Assembly (NCBI GenBank): GCA_009792885.1
Contig: WMCF01000009.1
Location: forward strand, 2,770,954 to 2,834,953
DNA from: Eremophila alpestris peregrina
Lineage: Eukaryota > Chordata > Aves > Passeriformes > Alaudidae
Direction: 5' to 3'
DNA: 64,000 nucleotides
Positions 47,214 through 58,279 of the stretch are shown here, piece after piece. The position numbers and the translations under genes were made by a program. The notes under the pieces were generated by a model that did no database searches, was not told the DNA's origin, and saw only the letters and a list, made by a program, of their open reading frames with translations. Numbering within the stretch: position 1 is the stretch's first letter; every line of letters starts with the position of its first letter.

Positions 47214-50200
47214 ATGGAAACCAGGAAGGAGATGGTGATGTTTCTGGAGGGGACTACTCTCGGCGCTCTAGTTGGCAAGAGGGTGCCTAATTTGTCCGAA
47301 GCAGTGGGGAGCCCCTCTGCGGAGCAGCAGGAGAAGATGATCCATCGGAACTGCATCAGCCCCAGACCTGGCCCCTTGTCGTCCCGGGAGAGAGGAGGAG
47401 GAGGAGGAGGTGGCGGAGGAGAAGACGAAGAGGAGGTGGAGGTGCTTCCAGGGACAGGGACGGTGCCGGAGAGCCGCTCGGCGGCGGCAGCACTGCTTTC
47501 GGCCGGACAGCAGCCCCCCGCGCCGGAGCTCCCCTCCAGCAAAGGGCAGCAGAGCAGCTCGGACACCGAGTCGGATTTCTATGAGGAAATCGAGGTGAGC
47601 TGCACCCCGGACTGCGCCACGGGGAGCGCCGAGTACCAGCACAGCAAAGGTACCCAACTCCTTCCCATGCCTCCAGCCCCAATCCGCTCCGGGGCTGGGT
47701 GGCAGCACTGGTGGGGCGGGGGGGGCTGCCGGAGGGGGTTTTTCCCCTCACCAGCTGAGTGAGGGGTAACGAAATCGGATGTGTGTGTGTGTGTCTGCGC
47801 GTGTGTGATCTTTTCCTACTGACTGCTCGCCTCCCTGCCACCGGGAGACTTGTTTGGGAGTCAGAGGACACGACACCGGGCAGCCCCCGCGTCCCTGGAG
47901 GGGAGCCAGGTTTCCCGTCGTGGATGCGTCAGGTCATACAGCTTGTCCCGTAGGATCTTTTTGGCCAAGACAAGCACGCGCTCTCCTCTTCAATCTGTTC
48001 TATTTCATTTTTATTCTTCCCCATCGCCTAGACAGTGCATACTTCAGGAAATCCCTTACGATCCTCCACACCGGCGGGGTTTTTTTGTATGTGTGTGTGT
48101 GTGGGTAAGATCAAACGGGTTTTCTGGCCAAGAGCTGTTTGTGGTTTTGCAGGGTGAAATGTGCCCGGGCGAGTGCGGAAGCGTCCATAAAGACCGTAAA
48201 ATCGCTTGCCGACTCATGCCAGCCCCAAGCGCGGTAGCGAGGGCCTTGTTTACACGTTGAGTTAAAAAAAAAAAAAAAAAAAAAAAACCAAAAAAAAAAC
48301 GGGGATCCAAATTACCTTGTCACTTCTATGTCTCGGTGGCGCCAGCTCGGAAATGGTCCCAATGAATTGATTGCCTTTGGTCTCGGGCACAATGAGGGAG
48401 AGTTGCATTTGAAAGCAAAGGCAGCGGACAGGCCCCTTTTCCCCCTGCCCCCACTCCCCACTCCCTATTCCCACCTTCCCAGCCCGGCAAAGACGTCCCT
48501 ACCCTGACAACAACCCATTTCTCCCCCCTCCCCGTTCCTCAATCACTTCAAGAAGCCGGAGGGCGTAGAGAGCGCTGTCTGTCCTCCCTCGTCCCTTAGA
48601 GGCTCGTTGAAAAGATCCCATCCTGTTCTTTGGAGGTTGAGCGGAGATTCCCTAAGGCCTCACCTTCCCCTAAGAGACAGCAATCTCTGTCTGCTGGCTG
48701 CTCCACTCCTGGTCCTTGCTGGCCTGGAGGAAGGGACAGCGGAGCCGTGCTACATGGACGGCGGGCACACCTGCCTTTCCCAAGCACTCCGGGTCGGGGG
48801 ATGCTGCTGCGCTCCGGTTTCCCAGTGCGGGAAGCGAGTGGGAGGCTCAGAGAGCAGACACCGCCATTGCGGGGTGTGTGTGTCGGGGAGGGCGGGGGAC
48901 AGGTAACCTCTCAGCCAGAGTGAATAAGCCACCCTCAAACCCTTAGGCGGTATTTCATCGCCCTTCTCGCTGTCCTCCTCCCCGGTCCTTCTTGGATGTC
49001 AGTGTCACAACACCTTCATCAGTACACCGGGGCAGGGGCGGAAAAGCCGAATGGGGTGGAATGAGGGGCCGAAGTGGGTTCGCTGGGGAGGCGGACGGCG
49101 AGCATCCCTCCGTGCCCTCCCGCCTCCCAGCGTGTGTCGTTGCTCCGGGCTCCCCTCGCAGGGCCGTGCTCCGAGGCGCTGGCCGCCAGCCCCAGCGGCG
49201 GGGGGGATCACCCCAAGGGCAGCGGAGGCAGCGGCGGCTCCCAGGGCTCGCTGGCCTGCAGCGCCAGCGACCAGATGCGCCGCTACCGCACCGCCTTCAC
49301 CCGCGAGCAGATCGCCCGGCTGGAGAAGGAGTTTTACCGGGAGAATTATGTGTCCAGGCCCCGGAGATGTGAACTGGCGGCTGCTCTAAATCTGCCAGAA
49401 ACCACCATCAAGGTACACGCAGCTCGGACATGTTTCCAATTAGCACGATATAAATCTGTATGGCCAAACTTCCTTGCAAAACTCGGGAAAGCACTTCGCC
49501 AGCATAACCCTCCCTCTCAGCTCCCCCGCCTCCCGCCCCTTTCCTGGCCCTGCCCGCACCCTGCAGCAATGCGGGAGACGGGACATTGCTCCCGGAGCTA
49601 TCCCGGCCAGCGCCGCTACTCTGCCCTCTCCCTAGCAGATTATTTTTAATCCTCCTTCGGTTCAGTCCAAAATTCGGTCAGCTCTTGGGGAAGGGAAGAG
49701 GGAGCCAGTTGCAGATCCTGTTTCGATCTCGCCTTGCTTTCCCTTTTCCAAAACATTTGCACATGAAAATAAACCACATAGCAACAACCCCAGGTAGTTA
49801 TGGATGCGAAAGGGCAGCAATGAGGCAGAGCCTCCCGACTGGCCGCGACTCAGGGACGGGGGGTGGGGGGTAGCAGGACAAGACCTAACAAGCGAAAAGG
49901 AAAACAAACACCCTAAAAGGGCTGCTCCTCTGGGTCTCCCGATAGATTTTTATAGGGGCTTAACTGATCCCTCTGTACGTGATGACAACTCCCTCTAGGA
50001 GGGAAAGCTGGCGCCGGTCTCCGCGCCCCGGCAGACCCACGTCCGCCGCACCGCCCTGGGAGTAGGGCCGGGGCCGGCGGCCAGGCGGAGCGGGCGGGCG
50101 GCGGGTGACGGCTCTCGCCTCTCCTCTATCCGCAGGTTTGGTTCCAGAACCGCAGGATGAAGGACAAGCGGCAGCGCCTGGCCATGACCTGGCCTCACCC

Positions 50201-50666
50201 GGCCGACCCGGCGTTTTATACCTACATGATGAGCCACGCGGCAGCCACCGGGAACCTGCCGTATCCATTCCCGTCCCACCTGCCCCTGCCCTATTACTCC
50301 CACATGGGCATCGGCGCCACATCGGCCTCTGCCGCCACCCCCTTCAGCACCCCTCTGAGGCCGCTGGACACCTTCAGGGTTCTCTCCCACCCGTACCCGA
50401 GACCAGAACTGCTGTGCGCTTTCAGACATCCCTCTCTCTACCCTGCCCCAACTCATGGACTCAGCAGCGCCGGGGGCAACCCCTGCTCCTGCCTGGCATG
50501 CCACAGCGGCCAGTCCAACGGGCTGGCGCAGAGACCCTCCGGATCAGACTTTACCTGCTCGGCCACAACCAGGACTGACTCCTTTCTCACTTTCACGCCC
50601 TCTGTGCTGAGCAAAGCCACCTCAGTTTCCATGGACCAGAGAGAAGAAGTACCTTTAACGAGATAA
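47214..50666 (+). CDS. EVX1: Homeobox even-skipped homolog protein 1, EVX1 (three exons)
   Basis: Even-skipped-class homeodomain transcription factor, mainly a nuclear repressor, used in posterior mesoderm and in V0 commissural interneurons. Coding exons are 47214-47649, 49162-49412 and 50136-50666. Junctions AAAG|GTACCC...GCAG|GG and AAG|GTACAC...GCAG|GTTTGG keep the frame for 405 aa (human EVX1 is 407). The start METRKEMVMFLEG has a good Kozak context (ACAATGG). Visible regions: GKRVPNLSEAVGSP at about residues 21-34; a Gly run at 61-69 followed by an acidic stretch; the highly conserved SSSDTESDFYEEIEVSCTPD at about 114-133; a Gly/Ser linker; homeodomain at 184-243 with RPRRCELAAALNLPETTIK and WFQNRRMKDKRQR, split by intron 2 after residue 46 of the domain; then TWPHPADPAFYTYMMS; a Cys-containing PCSCLACHSG; and the end REEVPLTR. 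The neighbour HOXA13 and the carboxyl terminus exclude EVX2. Confidence 0.97.
47650..49161 (+). other. EVX1: EVX1 intron 1
   Basis: 1512-bp GT-AG intron. It contains a short TG repeat near 47781-47806 and a 24-bp A run (48264-48287), with a pyrimidine-rich stretch at 48430-48550. Overlapping frames near 48.6-48.95 kb lie in the intron and have no domain. Confidence 0.93.
49413..50135 (+). other. EVX1: EVX1 intron 2
   Basis: 723-bp GT-AG intron that splits the homeobox, a conserved position in even-skipped-class genes of vertebrates. Its last 150 bases are GC-rich and carry the acceptor TCCGCAG. Confidence 0.95.
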
Positions 50667-51220
50667 ACCTTTGTCTCAGGGTTATTAAACACTCATCCCT
50701 TTCCCGGACTTATCTTCGAGTAATGTACCTACAGCCCGTGTTTATTTAATCGTGCTCTCTCCTCAGCCGTGGACACTCACAGAAAAAAGAAAAAAAAAAA
50801 AAAAAGGAAAAAAAAGAGAAAAGAAAATAGAAAAAGAAAAAAATACTAAAAATAGCTCAGTCTTAAGATTTACATTCCAAGGTGGGGGGGAATAAAAGAA
50901 AGAAGAAGGAAAGAAATTACTAGTGATTTATCTCTGAGAAGGAATTTAGGCACGAAAGAAGAATAAAATCAACTCGAATGAAATATGCTCCAGCCAGCTA
51001 CCTACAGAAATGTGCTGAGACTTTATTTTCCTGTGACTTCTTCCAAAGGGCTGGGGTTTCTGCGGATCACAACAAACCTTATGCACAAACCTATGAGACG
51101 GAGAAGGAAAATCTGAAATACTTGAAAGTATTTCAAGAAAATACACTGTCTTGATAATGAAATGGCTTGTGCGCATGAAGAAAGCCAAGATGTAATCTCT
51201 CAGTGTTCAGAAAATAAAAA
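50667..51220 (+). other. EVX1: EVX1 3-prime UTR (approximate)
   Basis: AT- and A-rich DNA after the EVX1 stop codon, with A-rich runs at about 50780-50850. AATAAA signals occur at 50891-50896, 50962-50967 and 51213-51218. The last is followed by the 61-bp A run, and a further signal lies at 52176-52181. Which site is used is unknown, so the end is nominal. Confidence 0.45.
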
Positions 51221-51226
51221 CAAGCA

Positions 51227-51232
<6 letters not shown>

Positions 51233-51293
<61 letters not shown>
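51233..51293. repeat. Poly-A run, 61 bp
   Basis: 61 consecutive A just beyond several polyadenylation signals of EVX1. It is simple sequence, with no retroposon body recognised upstream. Confidence 0.95.
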
Positions 51294-51295
<2 letters not shown>

Positions 51296-53099
51296 CCAAA
51301 AGGTTTCCGGTTTGCAACTCTGCAGTATTATCCAGTTGTCTCTATGGAAAATAACAATGCTTTACCATAAAGAAAACCTGTCATTCTGTACATTACTTTC
51401 GTAGTTTAATTGCATTCTTTACCCTCCCTTGTCTCGTCCTTCGTTGTGAGCAGAAATCCAGCATTTCATTTCCTCTTTCATTCCAACTTTTATTTTTAAG
51501 AGGCAGACTGGAACTGGCAAGGGAAAAATACGAGCTCCTGCCTCTTTATGGGTCAGAGCTATTTGTCCTTTAAATAACAATGTCCTATTATCAGTCACTG
51601 AAATGTGCACACACTGACGAAATTAGCAAGTGATGTATATGTAAAGAGGGTTTTTGAATATCGAATGTACAATGCTCTGTGAGCAAAGACCCCGTGCCAA
51701 ACGCTAACAAGCCGCCAAGGGAAGAGATTAGAGGTGACAGGGAGCACAACTCCTTCAGACAATCACCAGTCTGTAAATTGGAGCAAAGGAGATTTCCCTT
51801 CCTTTGTACTTCAGCCTTCAGTTTTCTCATTGCTTTTTCCTTGGCGTGTCTTCTTTTTATTATCTTAAATTTTATTTTTAAGTAATTATTTCTTTTGTTG
51901 GGTTTTGTGTTTCTTTCTCCACCCCTGGTCTTCGCATATGTGTGTGTCCTTCACACTGATCACTCTTCTTTCTTGAGGAATATTTCTTTCACAAACTCAG
52001 AAGGTATTTCGAAAGAAGGTAACATCATTGCTTTTGCTTGAATTTCTCTAACCCTAAATTAAAAAAACACGGATACGGAGCTGGGTAGTGGTTTCTTCCA
52101 AACCCGACATTATTTATTTCATTCTGTTTTAAAATAGCCCCCAAAATACACTGCCATAATTTGCTACCATGTCGGAATAAAACTTAATAGCAACAAAATT
52201 AACAACACCAAAACTGATAATAATGACACGTTTTAACAACCTCTCACCCATATTTTTATCGTGCCTGATTTAAAAAAAAAGAAAATAAAAAAAAGTTAAG
52301 TATTGCTTAAGACGAATCTCACCGTGCAGTTTCTAATAGTTACAGTTCAACAAGCAGGAAAATAAATGCTGGACAGAACAAAGACGTGTTGACACCTCTG
52401 TATCTACTTTGTACTAAATTACTCAGAAGCCTCTGGTTTATTGCCACACCGGAGACTTCTTGTCTTTAGGAGAGGGAGTTCATAGCAGCGTTTCCGTATA
52501 GCGGATGGAGAGCAGGGAAGAGACACGGTCGTGTCAGGATATATTTTTTCCAATTAAAAAGATACTGTTTATTACAGCTTTTAAAAACCTGATCCGAAGT
52601 CGCAACCTTTAAATCATTAAGTCCAGATTATCCCACCTTTTATAAATGAGATTTCCTCATGGACATGGAAAGCAATGGCCCTTTTCGGACACTCACAAAT
52701 AGATTCTCCCTCCCCGTCCCCCCCACCCCCCGGAAATAACAATTGTAAACAGCATCCAAAGGCAGAGCAGAACAACATCCGAGCTTTGAAAGCCTTTCCC
52801 CCTCTTTTACTTTTCTTTTATCAGACAGAAGAACCAGTCCGATAAAATAGGAGCTGCGGAGCCAGTGCTTGATACCATCCCCCCAGCGACTCCGGGAGCG
52901 CTGAAGAGGTCGGGGGAGGGGGAGCATGGCAGATGAGCATTATCCACCAAAAACGGGGCTCCTGCATGGCCCACGACCCCTCGTTCCTGGGCCAGGCACA
53001 GGCACCTGCATGGCCGAGAACGCAGGCCAAGATCCGGCCGAGGCTGCTGCTGCCACCGCGGCACCAGTTCGCTCTGGCAAAATGGCCAGATCAGAAAAT
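51294..53099. other. EVX1 downstream DNA, no gene seen
   Basis: AT-rich, CpG-containing DNA turning GC-richer at 52.85-53.1 kb. No coding or RNA gene is recognised. Confidence 0.5.
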
Positions 53100-53111
53100 G
53101 CCATCTGCTGG
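53100..53111 (-). promoter_or_regulatory. CTCF-like motif, minus orientation
   Basis: GCCATCTGCTGG on the plus strand is CCAGCAGATGGC on the minus strand, an exact match to the CTCF core CCASYAGRKGGC. It lies about 2.4 kb downstream of EVX1 and points back toward EVX1 and HOXA13, convergent with the plus-oriented motifs at 9149 and 42023. Occupancy is not shown. Confidence 0.6.
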
Positions 53112-53122
53112 CGCATAGGACA

Positions 53123-53123
<1 letters not shown>

Positions 53124-53167
<44 letters not shown>
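53124..53167. repeat. (AT)n dinucleotide microsatellite, about 22 copies
   Basis: 44 bp of alternating T and A, starting 12 bp after the CTCF-like motif. Tyr-Ile frames through it are artefacts. Confidence 0.97.
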
Positions 53168-53170
<3 letters not shown>

Positions 53171-53549
53171 GTACGTATATCTTATATATTTAGGTGCGTG
53201 TCAGAGAAAAAGAACATTTAAGCCTCTGATTACCACTTCCACCCGTGACTGGGGCATCCTCTCTTAGCAAACGGGGAGAGCAGGGGCAGGGACCGGGAGC
53301 GCCCGCAGCCGGCGCGGTCCCCGCTTGTCCCCGCGGCTCCAGAGCCGCCCTCCCGATCGCCCGCTCTCGGAGGATGCTGCGGCAAAGGGTGGCTGTGAAT
53401 TTCTCCGGGGCTCGGTCACAGGGCAGAGATTGCCTGCGACAGGTAAATAGGCTGCGGGTCGCGGTAATGCCAAGAGTATTTTCAGTTAATAGGGGAGGGA
53501 AAATGAGGTGTCTGGAGCGATATTGGAAAGTACAAGATCGATGATCCGT

Positions 53550-53690
53550 CCTCGTGTCCAATCAGCAGCCTTTAATTGACTGTATTTTCTAGGTAATTGA
53601 GCCGCTGTGCTCCTAAATTGAAGTGGAAGATATAACAATACATCTCAGTGGGAGGAATTACTCATTACTTCATAATGAAATTTTCCATTT
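53550..53690. promoter_or_regulatory. Candidate conserved element with homeodomain motifs
   Basis: Begins with GTCCAATC followed by GCCTTTAATTG (to 53578), then GGTAATTGAG and further TAATT-type words. Its core is shared with the element at 57183-57207. Composition changes abruptly to GC-rich after 53690. Conservation is suspected from motif density and cannot be tested here. Confidence 0.35.
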
Positions 53691-55499
53691 GCTGCGTGGG
53701 GCCGATGCCGTTAACGCCTTCGCCGCCGGCGGTGGTGTCCGCGGCCCCACGTGGGGCGTTGGCTCCGGGCACGCGTGGGCCACTGACGGCGGCGGGCACA
53801 CAGAGGGCACCCAGCCGGCAGCAGGTTCTGCCTCTGGCCCCGAGCCACTGCCACCAGGCAGGCAGGTTTCCATGACCTCGCCCTGGTGGGGGATGAGACC
53901 CATCGAGGAATTGGGGTGAGATCCCATGAGAGCTGGTGACGGGCACCTGGCCCTTGTCACCAGCGGGAGTGGAGTTGTCTTCGGGGTACCCCATGTGCTA
54001 CAGCGGGTTCGCTCCCTGGCCAGCCAAATTCAGCTCCTAAAGGCCGTCCCTCCCCCCTCACCCCCCCTTGTTAGCGTTTGATTGATTGCCTTATTAAAGC
54101 GTGTTCTTGTAAGTGTGACCGAGCTGATTGCACTGCATATGTTTGGGATAATGCTCATTTTAAACAACTGAATAATAATACTACTAATAAAAAAAGGACC
54201 AGAAGAGGAAGAAGATGAGCTCTAGAGAACGGGTTAAGCCTAAACGATCCTGGGGAGCAGCGCTGTAACTCGCGCATTAAATTGCTCCTTTACTATCAAA
54301 TCACTCAGCCCATCTTTGTTGTGTTTTATCTGTCACCTCCTGTACCATTAAGTGAAATAGCAACGAGACTGACGCTTACTTTCCCGTCTCAGACTATATG
54401 TTTTTATTAAGGTTGTATGATTAAACTGGATCGGATCTGCTTTCCCAGCACTATGCTTTACTTCAGCGCCTAAATCATTGGCAAATCTCCGTATTTCACG
54501 TTTTCTGCTGGGTTCTTCGGTCATTTGCCGGCACCTGCAGAAAAGCATGCGGCTCCTTTAGCTTTTTGGCTTGTCTATCTGAAAGATCCTTTTGTTTTCT
54601 ATTACTCTCCTGCTCGCCCGGCTACTTTATTTTACTACCGAGTTTAGCCCCTGAAAACACCCTCCACCATATGTCACCCCAAGGCTCGCTGTACTGCCTC
54701 TTACAATAGTGTCGCCCTGGGGTAAAGCCCACGTCAGGATGAGCTGAAGTCTCTTTAACACAAATGGCTTCATTTAGGCGCATCAGGTTCCTGAGTATCC
54801 ACTCAGGATAGGGGGGAGAGACACCAGTCCCACGCGCTTTTTGCTTCATCCTTCTACCCGGAGCTCCTTATATGTTGCCTGCTTCATTCAGATCTTCTCG
54901 CTTCTCCTTTTATAAGTCCCGTCCTGACCCTGGAGAGCTGGTACTGCGGAAGGGTTGTCGTTACAGTAGGGTAGGGACAGATCCCCGCCGGAACTGGTCC
55001 CTGTTTTAAGAAGTTTTTCTTCTCTCTCTCTCTCAGGTAGGAGGAAGAAGAGATAGCTAGTTCAAGATCCTCTAATAAGAAAACAAATAGATCACAACCT
55101 CTGGCCTCAAATTCACGGTGTGCTTCCCCCTCCCTCACCTTTTTTTTTTTTTTTTCTTCTTTAAACTGAGCGTACCTACGACCAGGAATGTAGTGCAAGT
55201 TTGCACTAATATTTGCAAACCTAATTTTAAAGAATCTCTATCGGTGTATGGCATGCACATATACACGCAAAGCAAACACATAAAGTGATTTTCCCTGCTG
55301 CCCTCTCTGCAAAGAAATGCCTGGGACTTCAGAGACAGAAATTGCCACTTAAGAACATCACATGAAAGTATTAAGTAATTATTTAAAACAAGGCTGTTTA
55401 GAAAAATATTTGTGTTTATTGCAGCTGCTCGATTGGCCTCGTTAAATCTGGGGAGCATTTAAATTGTGTTACAGTCTCATTTAAATCCAGTTTCGTTCC
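53691..55499. other. EVX1 downstream DNA, no gene seen
   Basis: GC-rich at 53.70-53.95 kb, then AT-rich. Open frames in the GC-rich part are on both strands with no domain. A T run lies at 55140-55155. No RNA gene is recognised. Confidence 0.5.
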
Positions 55500-55720
55500 A
55501 GCAGGCTGCAAAGCCTGAATAGAACCAATCACTCCATAATGATGATGAATGAGAAATTAATTCAGATACAAGCAAGACAATTTAGGCCTTCATCTGTTTA
55601 AATAGCCTTCCAAGATTATTCGCAATTGCAGGTCACAGATTTAATCAATTGTCCAATCTTGTGAAAGTCATATCCTTGCATCTTCATCGAGATTATTTAT
55701 AGCGCGGTGAAGCCCACTGA
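55500..55720. promoter_or_regulatory. Candidate conserved non-coding element
   Basis: AT-rich but repeat-free, complex sequence with many homeodomain and SOX-like words (AACCAATCA, TAATGATGA, AAATTAATT, TTAATCAATTGTCC, GATTATTTATAG). It has the look of deeply conserved enhancers near developmental genes. The call rests on texture only. Confidence 0.3.
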
Positions 55721-57160
55721 AAGGTATACGCTCTTAACAGGAGCAATTACTTAAAGAGAAGCGTTTGCAAAATGAAAAACAAATGCCTCCGTGGGCAGTA
55801 AATGATCAAACACTTCCTCGCTCTCCCGGCACATCCTCCCCGGCCTGAGGAAAGGAACGGAGCTGCAGGTGGGGGATAAAGGGGACCATCCCCAAACTCC
55901 ATCCCTGCCGTATCGACTCTTAGGCTCTTCAGCGCAACCACCCGCGCTCCTTCGTGGGCCACCCAGTCTAGTCTCTGCGGGGCCGTGCTTTGCTCCTGAG
56001 GGCCGTGGCCGCAGAAAGGACACGTTAAAAAGTAGCTTTTAATCACGCAAGAATAAGCAATCCGCGCCGCTGCTCTGCCCGGGGATGCCAAGCTCTCCTG
56101 CAGGGAGACCTGTCATTTTCTGCCTCTGACTGGCTCCTATTCGAGATATGTAAATATATGTGTATCAGCAGCCCTGTTTTAGGCCGAGCCCTGCGAATGC
56201 CCCGGCCCAGCCTTGCACACAACCGGCCTCCCCCTGGCGCGGTGCTCGCCCGGCTCGGGATAAAGCCGGCAGAGAATCACTGCACCTCTCCTGGAAACGC
56301 CGGCTCTTTCTTTCGTGCTTGGACCAGCCTCACCTGGGAAAACCCGAGGTCCCGAATTACTCAGGGTTAATAAAGCCTCTACAAAAGTTGAAATAAGCCG
56401 CTTTCGTTACGAGGAAAATTGTTTCATTGCTAGAAAAAGAGGTGGAAAGCAGCGAAGACACCAGACTTGTTTGTCAGGGTCCCGGTGTATAACTGCCTCC
56501 TCCCGCTTCTCATCCTTTCTCCAAACACCTCCCACGTACCCGGAGCCCTCATCCCCTCTAACACTGAAGCCCTGTCTGGGGCGGCTGTTGCAGGCTCCTG
56601 CCCAGAGTCGAGGGGTGATTCCGGGCTCGGAGAAACACTTGCTGCCCCAAAGAAGCTTACCCCAGTGCGCAGGGAATGCAGTGCGAAGGGAGAACCTGGG
56701 GTATGGTAGGGGCAGAACCCAGCCCCACGTCCTCTGTCCAAGGGACCCTGAATGTGGAACTCCGAGGACGGCTGGGCAGCGCGGGTCCTCCGACCCCTTC
56801 TCACTCCTGGGGACGAGGGGCTCACCGAAGAGCCCCTGGGAGCCACCGCAGTCTGACCACAGAGAGCGGTGGGTTTCATGGGTGGGAGTGTGCGAGGGCC
56901 AGCACAGGTGGGTCAACACGAGGTGAGACGTCCTCCCAGTGAACCGAGAGCGCCGCATCACCGTGGTTTTTCCACACAGGGAAGCAGAGCGTGGGGAGCA
57001 CTCATCCCCAGGCACTGCTGGGTGGGGCAACGCCAGGGTTGTGGGCAGCAGAGAGGGCCAGAGGAGCCTGCGGGTGCCCAGCCCGACACGGGAACCTGGA
57101 GCAGTGCCTAAAACAAAAGCCTGCCTACAGGACCCCCAGAGCTCCAAGGAGCCGGTCTCA
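55721..57160. other. EVX1 downstream DNA, GC-rich in part, no gene seen
   Basis: CpG-retaining DNA with raised GC at 55.8-56.3 and 56.5-57.1 kb. The 260-aa minus-strand frame at 56407-57189 is overlapped by frames of similar length in other phases and shows no domain or family resemblance, so it is not called as a gene. Confidence 0.45.
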
Positions 57161-57182
57161 GCGACAGACTTTGATGTATCGC

Positions 57183-57207
57183 TGTCCAATTAGTGCCTTT
57201 AATTGGT
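57183..57207. promoter_or_regulatory. Inverted homeodomain sites CCAATTA and TAATTGG
   Basis: CCAATTA (57186-57192) and its exact reverse complement TAATTGG (57200-57206) are separated by 7 bp. The core GTCCAAT...GCCTTTAATTG also occurs at 53556-53578. Suggests a binding platform for a homeodomain dimer, possibly EVX1 or HOX proteins; inferred. Confidence 0.4.
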
Positions 57208-58279
57208 GTCCTCTGGGACAGGCAACCCGGGAGCTGAGGCGGCGAGAGCTCTCTCGGCAAGCCCTGTCCGCCCGCTCGCAAGGTAACAGATAAATAATGC
57301 GGCCAGGCGGTAGGAATTCTGCATCCCTCTCCCTCCGAGCAGGAGCGGGGAAACGACCAAGCAAAGCCGAGGCCAAGTGCTTGCAAACGGCCCCGCGGAG
57401 CTCCGTGTCCACGGACACCCGTGTGACCAGGCGTGGGATGTAGCTGCTCCCACTTTTATCCCGGCCCTGGCGATCGACGCCCCACTCCCCGCCTGCTGCG
57501 GAGGGGGGGTCACCATCGTGGAAACGACGCTGCTTAACACATACCGCACGTTCCTTCCAATTTGGCTAATGAAGGTCGCCTGTTAAGCGTAATTTTAGAG
57601 GTTAAATGAGGCTGACTGCAGATTTAAAGACGCTTGATAAAACGTCTTATTTGAATGACACCAATTGTGTATATAGATGCCATTACAGCGGTCTAGATTT
57701 ACCTTGGGGGAGGAGGAGGAGGAAACAAAGCAAACACTCTAACAGGGAGGGAGGAAAACGCTTCGCCAATTTATTATAAACCAAAAACGCTTGGTCGAAA
57801 GAGAAATTGATCGCTTCATTCATCAAATGAATAAAATACATTTCTGAGATCAGAGGGTGCTTGAAAAGGGAGCGAGTGAGAGAGAGAGAGCGAGAGAGAC
57901 GGGGGGAAAAGTTCCTAGTTGACAAGAACCGTCAAAAGGAGCAAGAAGTCATTGGAAGCTCACCTTGAAGAAATTATAGTTTTCTTCTATTTTCTCCTTT
58001 TTCCTTGTTTTTTTTTTCTTTTCATTTTTTCTTTTTCTTCCGGTAGTCAGAAAACATTTTAAGAAAAAAAAATCACCTGAATCCAGAGGAAGAGGAGATT
58101 TTTTGATTAATAAGGAAATCAATTTGGCAGAACAGAAAGGATGCTGACTTCTCAAACTCGCTGCTAGCAGAGGCATCTCTGGGGAAGAGAAGCAGATCGA
58201 GGCTGTTTCAGGAGACATCAATCCCTAGTACCCGGGTACACCTCAAAAATAAGCCACCAGATTTTTTACAAGAATCATC
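57208..58279. other. EVX1 downstream DNA with GC-rich and possible conserved parts
   Basis: GC-rich at 57.22-57.5 kb. The stretch at about 57565-57690 is complex, AT-leaning and motif-rich (TGATAAAACGTC, CACCAATTGTG) and resembles an enhancer. A pyrimidine-rich, T-rich tract fills 57965-58040. No gene is recognised. Confidence 0.4.

Noticed and set aside
10943..50666. HOXD13-EVX2 identity for the gene pair
   Set aside because: The HOXA13-type amino terminus, the EVX1-type carboxyl terminus (REEVPLTR), the lack of EVX2 alanine and glycine tracts, and the wide spacing all favour HOXA13-EVX1.
56407..57189. 260-aa minus-strand frame downstream of EVX1
   Set aside because: Overlapped by comparable frames in other phases on both strands, in GC-rich DNA; no motif, splice context or family resemblance.
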